Source: UBA6168 sp964423205 (GTDB taxonomy: Bacteria; Bacteroidota; Bacteroidia; Chitinophagales; Saprospiraceae). From it: 64,000 nucleotides of DNA. The notes beneath the pieces were generated by a model that saw only the letters and a list, made by a program, of their open reading frames with translations, was not told the DNA's origin and did no database searches. The stretch's first letter is position 1, and every line of letters begins with the position of its first letter. The DNA lies in contig CAYRDX010000005.1 in NCBI GenBank assembly GCA_964423205.1, positions 49,776 through 113,775 on the forward strand, written 5' to 3'. This document shows, piece by piece, positions 25,694 through 36,700 of the stretch. Both the position numbers and the translations under genes were made by a program.

Positions 25694-27322
25694 ATGAAAT
25701 TGAAATTGATATGGATGGCGATGGTAGCTATACTGCCCGCATTTGCTTTTGCCCAAACAGATAAGAAAGTACCCGAGAACTGGCATCATCTTGACAAATC
25801 AAAAGATGGATACATGGGTGTCAGTACTGATGAAATGTACAAAGCACTGAAAAACAAGCCTTCGAAAACTGTTATTGTGGCTGTCCTGGACGGTGGAGTT
25901 GACGTTACCCACGAAGACCTTAAAGATGTTTTATGGGTAAATCCAAGGGAAATACCCGGTAACAAAATCGATGACGACGGAAATGGATATGTGGATGACA
26001 TTTACGGTTGGAACTTTATTGGTGGCAAGGATGGAAAAAATGTCCATTACGACCAGTTAGAAGTAACCCGCCTGGTAGCCAAATACAAAAAGCAATTTGA
26101 GAATGCTGACCCTGCCAAGCTTTCAAAGAAAGACAAGAAACTGTACGGCAAATACAAGAAGATGGAGGAAGATGTAGTGTCCAAGTTGCAGGAAACTTCT
26201 TCCAATTACACCCTTTATTCCGGTATTCTCGAAGCGGTAAACAAGGTCGTTAACGCAATGGGCAAGGAGGATTTTACCACAAAGGATTTAGAATCCTTTA
26301 AGTCGGAAGATCCAACACTTACCCGTGCGGCCAGAATTTTGAGTTCCATGATGGGCGATGGTGCCACTGTTGAAGAAATAAAAGGACAGATTAAAGAAGG
26401 TGTGGATTATTTCTACGGCCAGTCGAAATTCCATTACAATGTGGATTTGGATATTCGACCTGTAGTTGGTGACCGTTATGGCGATAGCTCCGAAAAGTTC
26501 TACGGCAACAATGATGTAGCCGGCCCGGATGCTGACCACGGTACACACGTTGCTGGTATCATTGCTGCCAAGCGCGGTAATGATATTGGAATGGATGGTG
26601 TGGCTAATAACGTGCGCATCATGAGCGTCCGCTGTGTGCCAGATGGCGATGAGAGGGATAAAGACGTTGCCAATGCCATCATCTATGCCGTGGACAATGG
26701 TGCTTCCGTTATCAATATGAGTTTCGGAAAAGGTTATTCTTGGGATAAAAAAGCGGTGGAAAAAGCCATCAAATACGCACAGAAGAAAGATGTCTTAATG
26801 GTTCACGCTGCAGGCAACGACGGCAACAACACCGATGAGGTGTCCAATTATCCGAATGATAAATTCGAACACAAAGGTCTCTTTGGCCCGAAAAAAGCGA
26901 AAAACTGGATTGAAGTAGGTGCCCTTTCCTGGAAAGGTGGTGAAGATATGATTGCCGGATTTTCTAATTACGGCTTGCGCAATGTGGACCTCTTCGCACC
27001 AGGTGTGGACATTTACTCCACCACTCCCGGCAACACTTATCAGCGTTTCCCTGGCACCAGTATGGCAGCTCCAATAGTAGCTGGTGTTGCAGCAGTGCTG
27101 AGGTCTTATTATCCATCACTGACAGCCGCGCAGGTAAAAGATATTTTACTGAGCAGCACGGTTATGAGTAAAGATGCCAAAGTGAAAGTGCCCGGAGGTG
27201 AGGGTGAACTTGTTCCCGTCAGCCAAATCAGTGTTACAGGTGGTGCGGTAAACGGTTACCAGGCTGTTTTAAAAGCACAGGGAGTAAAAGGAAAGAAATC
27301 GGTTAAGCCGGGTCAGGCCTAA
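25694..27322 (+). CDS. Exported subtilisin-like serine peptidase (S8)
   Basis: A 542-residue protein with a signal peptide (MKLKLIWMAMVAIL, cleavage near AFAQ). The S8 catalytic triad is visible: Asp in VAVLDGGVDVTHEDL, His in DADHGTHVAGIIAA, and Ser in PGTSMAAPIVAGVAA. Between Asp and His there is an unusual insertion of about 150 residues rich in Lys and Glu (LEVTRLVAKYKKQFENADP to the YFYGQSKFHYN region). The oxyanion Asn is in MVHAAGNDGNN. There is no T9SS sorting domain, so it probably works in the periplasm or is released by another route. The insertion type is common in Bacteroidota S8 peptidases. Confidence 0.9.
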   Translation: MKLKLIWMAMVAILPAFAFAQTDKKVPENWHHLDKSKDGYMGVSTDEMYKALKNKPSKTVIVAVLDGGVDVTHEDLKDVLWVNPREIPGNKIDDDGNGYVDDIYGWNFIGGKDGKNVHYDQLEVTRLVAKYKKQFENADPAKLSKKDKKLYGKYKKMEEDVVSKLQETSSNYTLYSGILEAVNKVVNAMGKEDFTTKDLESFKSEDPTLTRAARILSSMMGDGATVEEIKGQIKEGVDYFYGQSKFHYNVDLDIRPVVGDRYGDSSEKFYGNNDVAGPDADHGTHVAGIIAAKRGNDIGMDGVANNVRIMSVRCVPDGDERDKDVANAIIYAVDNGASVINMSFGKGYSWDKKAVEKAIKYAQKKDVLMVHAAGNDGNNTDEVSNYPNDKFEHKGLFGPKKAKNWIEVGALSWKGGEDMIAGFSNYGLRNVDLFAPGVDIYSTTPGNTYQRFPGTSMAAPIVAGVAAVLRSYYPSLTAAQVKDILLSSTVMSKDAKVKVPGGEGELVPVSQISVTGGAVNGYQAVLKAQGVKGKKSVKPGQA

Positions 27323-27341
27323 GGATTTATTGGTGATTTAA

Positions 27342-27378
27342 GATATCTGATTATCCCGTTTCGGGATAATCAGATATC
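27342..27378. terminator. Perfect 17-bp hairpin, probable bidirectional terminator
   Basis: GATATCTGATTATCCCG is followed by a 3-nt TTT loop and its exact reverse complement. It lies between the convergent subtilisin and DUF721 genes, so it may end transcription from both sides. Confidence 0.65.
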
Positions 27379-27413
27379 GTCAATCAAATACATTTTCTAA
27401 CCAAATTGTAGTT

Positions 27414-27704
27414 TCAAAGAATTTTCACCTCCTTCACCACTTCATCTCCGAATTCCTGGTTAAAAAATTCCCGGATTTTTTCTTTCTGAAAGCTCAACTC
27501 ATGTTTTAGGGAAGCAGAGTTGATATAAATGAAGAGTTTGTCGCGCCTCAGCCTGATCTTGCTGGTATGCTGGTTAATAGTAGTACCCATTTTCTCCGAC
27601 CACAGCAACTTAATCTTAGTTTCATGAAGTTTATTGTTCCAGTTAAGACTGGACGACACTTCACCAAGTATGTCTTTTAAACTCTGCTGATGGTGGTAGT
27701 GCAT
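27414..27704 (-). CDS. DUF721 (DciA-like) domain protein
   Basis: A 96-residue protein with the DUF721 pattern: an N-terminal helix (SLKDILGEVSSSLNW), a central W-SEKMG segment and the ISKIRLRRDKLFIYI/SASLKHELSF strands before a last helix. DciA of this family loads the replicative helicase in bacteria that lack DnaC; short DUF721 proteins in Bacteroidota are thought to be related, but the role of this form is inference. It has a perfect -7 element upstream. Confidence 0.75.
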   Translation of the reverse strand: MHYHHQQSLKDILGEVSSSLNWNNKLHETKIKLLWSEKMGTTINQHTSKIRLRRDKLFIYINSASLKHELSFQKEKIREFFNQEFGDEVVKEVKIL

Positions 27705-27760
27705 ATTATACTTCTGATTTGATAGTTTTTAATCCTTTCCCGCAAGGTTTCATTCCTTTA

Positions 27761-27768
27761 CAAAAGTA
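27761..27768 (-). promoter_or_regulatory. -7 element (TACTTTTG) for the DUF721 gene
   Basis: A perfect TAnnTTTG element on the minus strand, 57 nt before the ATG at 27704. Confidence 0.55.
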
Positions 27769-27806
27769 GAAAATTTCATCTTCAGAAAACATTTGATAAT
27801 TATTAC

Positions 27807-27814
27807 TACATTTG
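27807..27814 (+). promoter_or_regulatory. -7 element (TACATTTG) with no plus-strand gene downstream
   Basis: A perfect TAnnTTTG element followed by 335 bp of non-coding sequence and then by a minus-strand gene. If active it would make a short non-coding or antisense RNA. Confidence 0.3.
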
Positions 27815-28026
27815 CCAAAACGCAAACAAGACGCTCCACGTCCCATTACCGATTAAAGATTGAAATACCTGTGACCGGGCTAAAGAAGCATTTAAGTGCA
27901 CGGCACTTACTGTCAAACAAATTAATCCACACACTATCCTTGCCTTTTTGCGCTTGCGCAGAAAGGCTTTTTTTAATTCAGATGAGGCTGTATCATAAGT
28001 TAACTCTGGAATTGGCTTGCGATATT

Positions 28027-28095
28027 TTTTGCCACAAAAGCACTAAAACACAAACTTTTATAATCAGTCAGTGCTTTTGTGCTTTTGTGGCAAAA
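28027..28095. repeat. Long inverted repeat (TTTTGCCACAAAAGCAC arms)
   Basis: The outer 17 bases of each arm (28027-28043 and 28079-28095) are exactly complementary, and pairing continues weakly inside. The CACAAAAGCAC unit is itself repeated. It lies between the DUF721 and VWA genes and has no coding capacity. Confidence 0.7.
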
Positions 28096-28149
28096 TAAAT
28101 TACTGGAGGTGTAAACAAACTATGACTTATGACACAGCCTCACCTTGTA

Positions 28150-29247
28150 CTACCGTCTTTTTCTCTTATTGTTTTTGTAATCGAGGAATACGAACTCTCC
28201 CAGTCCCTGCAGACTGCTGTAAAAAGCCTTGCCATTATTGGCGCGGGTGAATTGGTCAACAAACCGCACCAAATAAGGGTCAGTAGCTATCATGAAGGTG
28301 GTCACCGGTATGCTCAGTTTACGGCATTTTTGGGCAAGGTTGAGTGTGCGACGAATAATTTGCCTGTCGAGACCAAAACTGTTCTTATAAAAATGCTTTC
28401 CCTTTTTGATGCAGGTCGGTTTACCATCGGTAATCATGAAAATCTGCTTATTGGGATTGCGTCGCTTTCTCAGGATGTCCATGGCCAGTTCCAGCCCTGC
28501 AACTGTATTGGTATGGAAAGGCCCGACGCTGAGGTAGGGTAGGTCTTTGATGTCGATTTGCCAGGCTTCATTTCCGAATGCCAAAATGTCGAGTGTGTCT
28601 TTGGGATATCGAGTCATGATGAGTTGCGACAGCGCCATAGCTACCTTCTTGGCAGGGGTTATCCGGTCTTCCCCGTAGAGTATCATGGAATGCGATATAT
28701 CGATCATGAGCACAGTACTGGTTTGACTTTGGTAAAAAGTCTCCTGCACCTCTAAATCCTCAGGCGTGAGTTTAAAATCATCAATGCCGTGATTGATGTG
28801 CGCATTGCGCAAACTCTCCGAAACAGCAATGGTTTCCGGCTTATCGCCAAATTCGTAGGGTCGCAATTCAGAGGCTGGTTCATCACCCCTGCCGTCGTAT
28901 TTGGTGGAATGATTGCCCTGTTTCGTTTTTTTCAGCTGGCCAAAAATGTCTTCAAGGGCTTTTCGGCGCAGGGCAATTTCCATTTTAGAGGTTGGAATAT
29001 ATCCCCGCAGGCCTTGGGATCGTTGGTCGGTAATGTAACCTCTGTCGGTCAGTTCCTGAATGAAATCACCCATCCCGTAATCCTCACTGGTGAGTTTGTG
29101 TTCCTGGTCAATTTGAGTTAACCAGGAAAGTGCTTCTCCAATATCACCGGAGGTGTACAGAAGCAATTCCTGAAATATCCTGAGCAATTTCTCAAAGATG
29201 GATTCTGAGAGGTTTTCATTGAAATCTGAAAATTGCCAACCTATCAT
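28150..29247 (-). CDS. VWA-domain protein
   Basis: A 365-residue protein with an N-terminal helical region (1-150) and a von Willebrand factor type A domain (about 175-350). The MIDAS metal site is seen as MIDISHSM (DxSxS-type), with the later Thr and Asp in the TNTVAGL and MITDGKPTC segments. It has no signal peptide or membrane helix and ends in a basic tail (KNNKRKRR). Cytoplasmic VWA proteins of this layout are usually encoded next to a MoxR or Mg-chelatase-type AAA ATPase and act as its partner; no such ATPase is adjacent here. The cellular role is unknown. Confidence 0.82.
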   Translation of the reverse strand: MIGWQFSDFNENLSESIFEKLLRIFQELLLYTSGDIGEALSWLTQIDQEHKLTSEDYGMGDFIQELTDRGYITDQRSQGLRGYIPTSKMEIALRRKALEDIFGQLKKTKQGNHSTKYDGRGDEPASELRPYEFGDKPETIAVSESLRNAHINHGIDDFKLTPEDLEVQETFYQSQTSTVLMIDISHSMILYGEDRITPAKKVAMALSQLIMTRYPKDTLDILAFGNEAWQIDIKDLPYLSVGPFHTNTVAGLELAMDILRKRRNPNKQIFMITDGKPTCIKKGKHFYKNSFGLDRQIIRRTLNLAQKCRKLSIPVTTFMIATDPYLVRFVDQFTRANNGKAFYSSLQGLGEFVFLDYKNNKRKRR

Positions 29248-29346
29248 GCAGTGTGGTGTAATTTTCTGGTTATGTGGTTTCCCAAAAGAAGAAACAATGG
29301 GATGAATACAAAGTGAGGCTGTTAATTGTTCAGCCCAATCGGGAAA

Positions 29347-30246
29347 TCACCATTTTTTTGTGCTGTGTTTAACCAGAACGTTCAGCCATGACAACTTCTT
29401 TCCCCATTCCAGCAAGATTATTCTTACGACAAGAGCCGCTATGATAATGATGCCTCCGATGACCGCTGCCACTGTCGGTTTTTCTCCATAACCAATCAGC
29501 ACCCAAACCGGATTCAGAATGGGCTCGAGCATGGCCAGGAGGGCACTCTCGACGGCTAATACCCTAATTAGTCCATAAGTGAACAGAAGGTACCCTACTC
29601 CTATTTGGAAAATACCCAGGAAGCCAAGCATTGCACTTTCTTCAAGGGTCGGAAGCGGAGACTCCAGAAAAGCTGGAAACCCAACGATGGCTACCAGGAT
29701 ATTGCCCCAGAAAATCGAACGCACCTGGTACTCGGGAGCATTGTACCGCTGCCCAAGAATCAGGGCAGCCAACATAAGGCCTGAAATCAGAGCTATACCA
29801 TTACCTGTCCAATTTCCAGTTTCCAGATCGCCTGACAATAATATCCCCATCCCAATGAAACAAATTGCGATGGTAAATACATTGATTCGTACCAGTTTGA
29901 GTTTGAACAGTATGGGCTCTGCCAACAAAACGTATATCGGAGCAGTGTATTGGAGCAAGATGGAATTGGCGGCAGTAGTTAGTTTAGTGGAAACAACAAA
30001 ACAGACCAGAAGCAGACAATAGAAAATACTATTCAACCATGCCTTTCGATTCATCCTGAATAACTCACGGCGGTAGATGGCTCCAAAAACCAGGGCTGCC
30101 AGTAATGAGCGGTAAAAGAGAATCGTAAAAGCATCTAATGAAATCAACTTCACAAAAAGGCCACCTGTACTCCAAAAAAGGGCTGCTGCTACTATAGCGA
30201 GGATTCCTTGCTGATGCTCGGGAAGTGCTAGAAAAGCTTTTTTCAT
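29347..30246 (-). CDS. EamA/DMT-family transporter
   Basis: A 299-residue integral membrane protein with about ten hydrophobic helices in two EamA halves (first half about 13-140, second about 150-285). Family members export amino acids, nucleobases or other small metabolites; the substrate is not predictable. Typical features are the ALFWSTGGLFVKLI first helix, LLQYTAPIYVLLAEP at the end of the first half and the SALLAMLEPILNPVWVLI segment in the second. The start codon overlaps the stop of the upstream gene by 4 bp (ATGA), so the two are translationally coupled. Confidence 0.88.
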   Translation of the reverse strand: MKKAFLALPEHQQGILAIVAAALFWSTGGLFVKLISLDAFTILFYRSLLAALVFGAIYRRELFRMNRKAWLNSIFYCLLLVCFVVSTKLTTAANSILLQYTAPIYVLLAEPILFKLKLVRINVFTIAICFIGMGILLSGDLETGNWTGNGIALISGLMLAALILGQRYNAPEYQVRSIFWGNILVAIVGFPAFLESPLPTLEESAMLGFLGIFQIGVGYLLFTYGLIRVLAVESALLAMLEPILNPVWVLIGYGEKPTVAAVIGGIIIIAALVVRIILLEWGKKLSWLNVLVKHSTKKW

Positions 30247-30617
30247 TCTATAACCTCCACATCAGTAATCAGATAGTCCGTATCGCCTTCCCATGGCCAC
30301 ATTTTGAGGTATTGTTTGTAATGCAGCCGCACTGTTTCGCCCTCCAGTTTCATGAGTTCATTTGCGACTTTATCGTTTTTCACAGAGAATTTCCAAATCT
30401 GATTGACTAATGCTGTTCCTGGAATAGTGTTGGTGACACCACCCTGATTGAGTTCTCCTTCATAAGTCTTAAAAACATAGCCTTTTTTTGAAAACTTGAT
30501 GAGCGTCCCTGCACGGTAACCTTCACTGAAGACAGCGTAATAGTTGAAATAAACAGTGATACCCACAACCAGTATGATTATGCCTATTATCCAGGCGAAG
30601 AATTTTTTCCATTTCAT
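30243..30617 (-). CDS. Small membrane-anchored protein of unknown function
   Basis: A 124-residue protein from ATG 30617 (MKWKKFFAWI); an upstream start at 30665 is open but adds no plausible sequence. It has one N-terminal transmembrane helix (FFAWIIGIIILVVGITVYF) and a periplasmic or cytoplasmic beta-rich domain (YRAGTLIKFSKKGYVFKTYEGEL, then WKFSVKNDKVANEL, then DYLITDVEVIE). Similar proteins in Bacteroidota carry the old label 6-phosphogluconate dehydrogenase, but no dehydrogenase motif is present. Its stop overlaps the EamA transporter start, so the two genes form an operon. Confidence 0.72.
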   Translation of the reverse strand: MKWKKFFAWIIGIIILVVGITVYFNYYAVFSEGYRAGTLIKFSKKGYVFKTYEGELNQGGVTNTIPGTALVNQIWKFSVKNDKVANELMKLEGETVRLHYKQYLKMWPWEGDTDYLITDVEVIE

Positions 30618-30740
30618 GTTTCTAAAATTTCCAGAGATTAACTGCTTTTGTAAAATGCAACGCAAATGTCGCTGTTTTAAGAAACATTATTATAGTTGGG
30701 GAAAGTTTTAAGCGTTGGAACTGATTATAAAAAATAAGAA

Positions 30741-30768
30741 GCCTCCGGGATTCTAAAACCCCGGAGGC
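30741..30768 (-). terminator. Terminator of the giant Ig-repeat gene
   Basis: GCCTCCGGG and CCCGGAGGC arms with a 10-nt loop; on the minus strand the stem is followed by TTCTTATTTTTT. It lies 22 bp beyond the stop codon of the 30791-36808 gene. Confidence 0.75.
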
Positions 30769-30790
30769 CATGCAAAAACTATGAAAAAGT

Positions 30791-33700
30791 CTATGGCAAC
30801 TGTTGCAGAATCACATAATTCGCAAGGTTGCTGCCGTTGGCAGGGTAATTCAGTATCACATTGAACAGTACCATTGCCCTGTCGTTGGCGGGACCCTGGT
30901 AGATGGCCCGGCCATTCAGATCAATATCGGCATCGAGATAACCCTGACTGATGTAGTTAGCTATCAGTCCGGTGTTGTTGGTATCTGTCAAAACAGTATT
31001 GAATAACTTCAGCACGTCGTTACCAGGACCCTGGTAAATCGTTCGTCGGTCGCCGTTGAGGTCGCCTGCCCATAAAGACATCTTGTTATTCAGCCTTATT
31101 TGAGCATAGGTTCCATTTGTCAATAGTGAAGTATCGGTAAAGTCTATTTCTGTAAGTATCGGACTCAAATCGAGGGCCTCTCCGGTCATCACACCCAGGT
31201 GGTTTCTATGTCTGACTGAAACGTAGTACGAACCTCCCTGACCAAGTGGGATACTGAGCATGGAGCTACCATTTACATCCACCACATCACCATCACGTTG
31301 CAGCAAGGCGCTGCGGGTATAAATTACGCTGTCGAGGAATGCCGGACTCCGCAATTCGACATATACCCAGTCCACAATAGCATTTGGCCCGGTTACACTA
31401 AATACCGTAGTACTATCCGTGACGGTTTCATTTCCGCCTCCACCTTTATGGCTATATCCTGAACGCCCGGTATAAGGCTCATTTACTGGTATGTAACCTT
31501 TGCTCCGCAAATCATCGCGCATCAGTGTGTCAGTTGGTGAAACGCCGATCTTGGCACCCAGCAACTGAAGTTTGATGGCGAGATTGATACCGATACATGT
31601 CGGGCCAAGAACCGGATCGCAAGGATTCAACGGGTCGCCATCGAATATGCTATCGCCATCCGTTTCTTCGTTGTTGCTGATATTGTCGCCATCCGGATCT
31701 TCCAAACCGTCGATGAGGCCATCAGCGTCAGAATCACGATTACACCTGCTGTAAGGGAAGCTGATTATTGAAGTATAATTCCACCCGGCTGAAAGGTTAT
31801 TGACGTTCATCCAGTTTTCGTAATAATCAGACAGTTGGTCATTGTCGTCGTCAGGGTCGACATCATTTATTACCCCATCAAGGTCGAAGTCGCAGGCACC
31901 GACCGAGCAGGCATCCCATACGGTCAGGATGGCCACATTGGTTGTGTCAGCGCAGGTGCTGGTTCTGGCTATAAGCCTAAACCTGTAACCGTTCATATTT
32001 TCCACCCTGCTGATACTCAGGTCTTCGGTTCTGGCGCCAAGATAAACGCCTCCATTGCTGATATTTGACCAGGTTGAACCACCGTTTGTGCTTAGCTGCC
32101 ACTGGAATGTCAACACACCTGAGCCCGGATTGGTGATGGTTGTGTTAAATAAGTGTCCAATGTTGGAACATGCCGTATCACTGGCCGGATGCTGGCTTAT
32201 GGTAATTGGACCTTCAACGAACAATGTCGCTGCTACGGAGTAGTTCCATTCACAGTTTGTGGTTTTATACTTGGCCCTGAATTTATGATTGCCCAGTCCA
32301 GTAATGTTGCTGATAGACAATGTATTGGTTGTAACTCCACTGAATACACCACCATTGCTGATATCAGACCATGTCTGACCTCCATTGGTGCTGCGTTGCC
32401 ACTGATACACCACTACTCCCAATCCCTGATTGGTAACAGCAACGCTGAATGAGGTTGGGCTGTTGCTGCACAATACGACATCATCCGGTTCATCAGTTAC
32501 CACTAATGGACCTTCTATGCCAAGGGTAGCTGAGTTGGACGTAAGGGTATCACAAGTGCCTGTCCAGGCTTTCATGCGGTACTTATAATTAACCAATCCA
32601 CTAACGGGGCTAATACCCAATGTGTCGGTTTTAACACCATTGTAGGGTGCTACGTTGGCCAGATTTGACCAGGTACTGCCATTGTCAGAGGATACCTGCC
32701 ATTGGTAGTTCACTGTTCCCTGTCCGGAGTTGGTAATCCTTGCATGGAAAAATGCCTCCTTATTGGAACAGGTTGTCCAGTCAGCAGGATGACTGGAAAT
32801 TACTATGGGCCCTTCCACAGTCAGCCTTGCGTTATTGGAATAAACTGGCGAACAGGTAGTAGTTCTTGCCGACAAACGATAACGCCTGTTGTTCAATCCA
32901 GCAATGTTAGAAACAGTCAACGTGTCAGTAGTTACACCAAAATAAGGTGCAGTATTGGTTAGGTTTGACCAGTTCACGCCATTATCGCTACTAACCTGCC
33001 ATTGATATGTTATCGTACCTGCATTTCCACCTGCTATGGATGCTGCACCTGAGAATCTGACACTCTGACCCGAGCAGGATGTAACATCCTGTGGATGTAA
33101 ATTGAAACTGACGGGTCCTTCCACTGACAAACAGGCTGAATCTGAAGTAACGGATGAACAGGTTGCCGTCTGAATGATTGCCCTGAAACAGGAACCGTGC
33201 AGGCCTGCAACCACCACACTGAGAGTAGAGGAGGTAGCACCGTTATAGACGCTGCTATTAGTTACGTTGGTCCAGGTGGAAACTCCATTAGGTTTGACCT
33301 GCCATTGGTAAGATATCTGCCCCGAACCGGTATTGGCAGTGGCCACACTGAAACTGGTGGTTCCTCCTGAGCAGGCTGTAACAGGGTCTGGTTGGTCAAT
33401 AATAGATATTGGACCTTCCACTGTTAGCACAGCAAAGTTCGTGTAAGCATTATTACAGGTATTCGTCCAGTAACGCAGTCTGAATCTGTTGTTACCAAGC
33501 CCAGCGACATTCGTGATATTGAGAGATGTGGTAGTAACTCCTGAATATCCGTTGACTCCTCCGGCTGTTATTTCAGACCAGGTGACACCATTATTACTGC
33601 TACTCTCCCATTGATAATTGAGCGTACCAAGTCCTGTATTTGCAATGGTAGCCTGGAACGTTGTTCCTGAACCAGAACAAATCGTAGCGTTACTTGGCTG

Positions 33701-36700
33701 ACTAACTACTGAAAGCGGACCTTCCACGTACAATATGGCTTCTTCAGAAGTCAATGTGTCGCAGGTATTTGTCCAGTATTTCACACGGTAACGGTTATTG
33801 CCTTTTCCGGCAATGTTACTGATGCTCATGGTATCAGTCTTTACACCGTTGTATACAGATCCATCCTGCAGGTTGGACCAGGTTGAACCGCCGTTCGTGC
33901 TTTCCTGCCAAATAAAGAACTTATTATTTGGATTGCTGGAGCCGTTGGTTGTTCCCACAGTGAACAGTACCGGGGCACCAGAACATGCAGTTACGTTTTG
34001 CGGCTGAGCCGTAATGGCCAGAGGCCCTTCAACAGTCAAACATGCTTTTTGAGTGTAAACGGCTGCGCACTCACCGGTTGTAATTTGCAGTTGATAGCAG
34101 TAATGATATAAACTTGCCACGTTGCTAATATTCAGAGTAGTAGTATTGACTCCGCTGTAAACCCCGGTGTTTGACAAGTTACTCCAGTTTAAACCATTAT
34201 CTGTGGATACTCTCCATTGGTAAGACATGGTACCCGCACCTCCGTTGGACACTGAAGCTGAGAAGGAAGCGGTTTTTCCAGAGCAGGTTGTAACAGCTAC
34301 TGGCTGGCTGTTAACAGTAACCGGACCTTCAACAGTCAATATGGCTGCATTGGTAAATATTACACTACAGGTAGATGTCCATGCCCTTAGCCTGTATCGG
34401 TAGTTGTACAGGTTTGCGGCATTGGAAATACTCAGTGTTTGGGTGCCGGCACCATTATAAGTTGCATTGTTGGTGATGTCTGTCCATGTAGAACCTCCAT
34501 TGCTGCTTACCTGCCAGCGGAATATAGTGCTTCCTGTAACTCCAGGATTAGCGATTACAGCATTGAAGGTTGTCGAACTACCTGAACAGACGGTATCATT
34601 GGCTGGATGTGTTGTCACTGATAAAGGACCTTCCACAGACAACCTGGCCTCGTTGGAGTTAACAGGAGAACAGTTGCTGGTTATGGCCTGAGCCCTGTAC
34701 CGGTAGTTATACAAACCGATTACATTGCTGATAAATAAAGTATCGCCGCCAGAACTTGTCGTGTAAACCCCGGAAGGAGGGCTAATGTTGGAATAGGAAG
34801 CACCTCCATTGGTGCTAACCTGCCAATTATAGGTAAATGAACCCTGGGCAATAGAAGCTGCTGCCACAAAGAAATGAGATGAGCCCGCACAAATTGTAGC
34901 GTCCGTCGGATGGGTGCTAAAGGAAGGTACACCATTTACGCTCAAAGTGGCTGCATTTGAATACACGATGCCGCATTGAGAAGTTCTGATTCCCACCCTG
35001 TATTTCGAACCATCAAGACCAATGACGTTGGTGATGGCCAAGGTGTCACCAGTAGTACCAAGGCTGGTACCATTAGTATTATTGTAAACAGTAGCATTGC
35101 TGAGGTTATTCCAGGAAGTACCTCCATCGAGGCTCTGTTGCCATTGGAAAGTGACAGTACCTGCTCCCGGATTCGTATATTGGTAGAAGAAAAATGCTTC
35201 CGTATTGGCACACCTGGATACATCTGCCGGATGAGTTGTAATGGTTAGTGGTCCCTGGATATCGAGCAATGCTGTTGAAGTATAAACTGTATCGCAGGTT
35301 CCTGTAAAGGCTTTCATCCTGTAGAGGTTGTTGTCAAGAGCCACAGACGGAGCGGTCAGGCTTAGCGTTGTGGTAGAAGTACCGGAATAAGGTGCTCCAT
35401 CGGAGAGGTCTGCCCATCCACTTCCACTATTCACCTGCCACTTGTAGGATAGAGTGCCAACTGCACCTGCATTGGTAGCACTGGCTGTAAATGTAGTATT
35501 CGAGCCTGCACATATTGTACTTGCTGCAGGACTGGAAGTAATACTTATTGGTCCTTCCACCTGCATGAGGGCACTATTGGAATATACGGTGTCACAATGT
35601 GTAGTCCATATTTTTACACGGTATCTCCGGTTGTGCAATCCAGTTGTGCTGCTTATGTTCAGTGTGGCAGTCGAAGCAGTAGAGTAGGGTGTACCATCCG
35701 CAATGTCGGTATAAGTGGTGCCCCCATTCGTGCTGATTTGCCATCTGTAATTGGTGGTGCCATCACCGCCATTCAAAGTTGCTGAAGTAAAAGTGGTTGC
35801 CTGTGCCGAACAAATAGTTTTGTTGGCCGGATGTGTTGTAAAGGATAAAGGCCCCTGAACGGTTATCGGGATAGTGCCAAAGAGTGAATCTGCATGGACA
35901 TTGCAGAGGAACGAATCTCTGACATTGACCAGGCTGAAGTTGACAGAACTGGTAGGTACAATAGGAATGGAGGTCCCACTTACATAATTATTGATGGTGT
36001 CGTTAGTGGACCCATTTGTGTAAATAATCCTATAGGGCGAACGACCTCCATTTATTGTAACCTTCAGGTATGACGTGTCACCCACGTCTCCAGCGCATAT
36101 AACATTGTATCCGCTCAGAACACTGAGCGTTGCGGTTCGTGGTCCATTAGGTGAACAGGCATCGCAAATGGCCGAAACGTCTCCCACATCGAAATAACCG
36201 TTTCCATTGGTATCTTCCAGGGCGTTTAAAATGCCATCCGCATCACAGTCGTGACAATTCCACGCTGCCAGAGCATAGTTTTCCGTGTAATAGTAATTCA
36301 GTCCGCCTCTTCCCAGGTCAATTACTGATAAATCGTTGCCGGGGTTACTGTTTGCTGAGTTGGGCAATTGGTCAAATGGGTCAACACCGTTTTGAATCAA
36401 ATACATGGTATCAGGGCATGCGCCAACCTTCTTAAATGTAAATAGTAAGGTTTCTTGTCCTGATTGATACACGATTTGCGGATTGTCGGAAACAAATCCG
36501 ATGGAGATATAGTCTTTCGTAGGATTTTCAAATGGCCCATTCACCCTTGCGTTTTGCATCCATGTACCCTTTACACTTGTCAATGTTGAGTAGGTGAATC
36601 CTGTTGGAACTACAAGTGTTACCTGTCCAGAACCAGTAATAGTGCTGGAAGTAGGATTGATTGTATTTTTAGGTTTGACATAAACTCCCCAGGTTGAGTC

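Larger units (their letters stand above)
27705..28149. other. 445-bp intergenic region with promoters in both directions and an inverted repeat
   Basis: Contains a minus-strand -7 element at 27761-27768, a plus-strand -7 element at 27807-27814, a TAAGTGC-ACG-GCACTTA hairpin at 27893-27909 and a long inverted repeat at 28027-28095. No protein gene is supported. Confidence 0.5.

Noticed and set aside
30243..30617. 6-phosphogluconate dehydrogenase label often given to similar small proteins
   Set aside because: The protein has one membrane helix and about 100 further residues, with no Rossmann fold or dehydrogenase motif.
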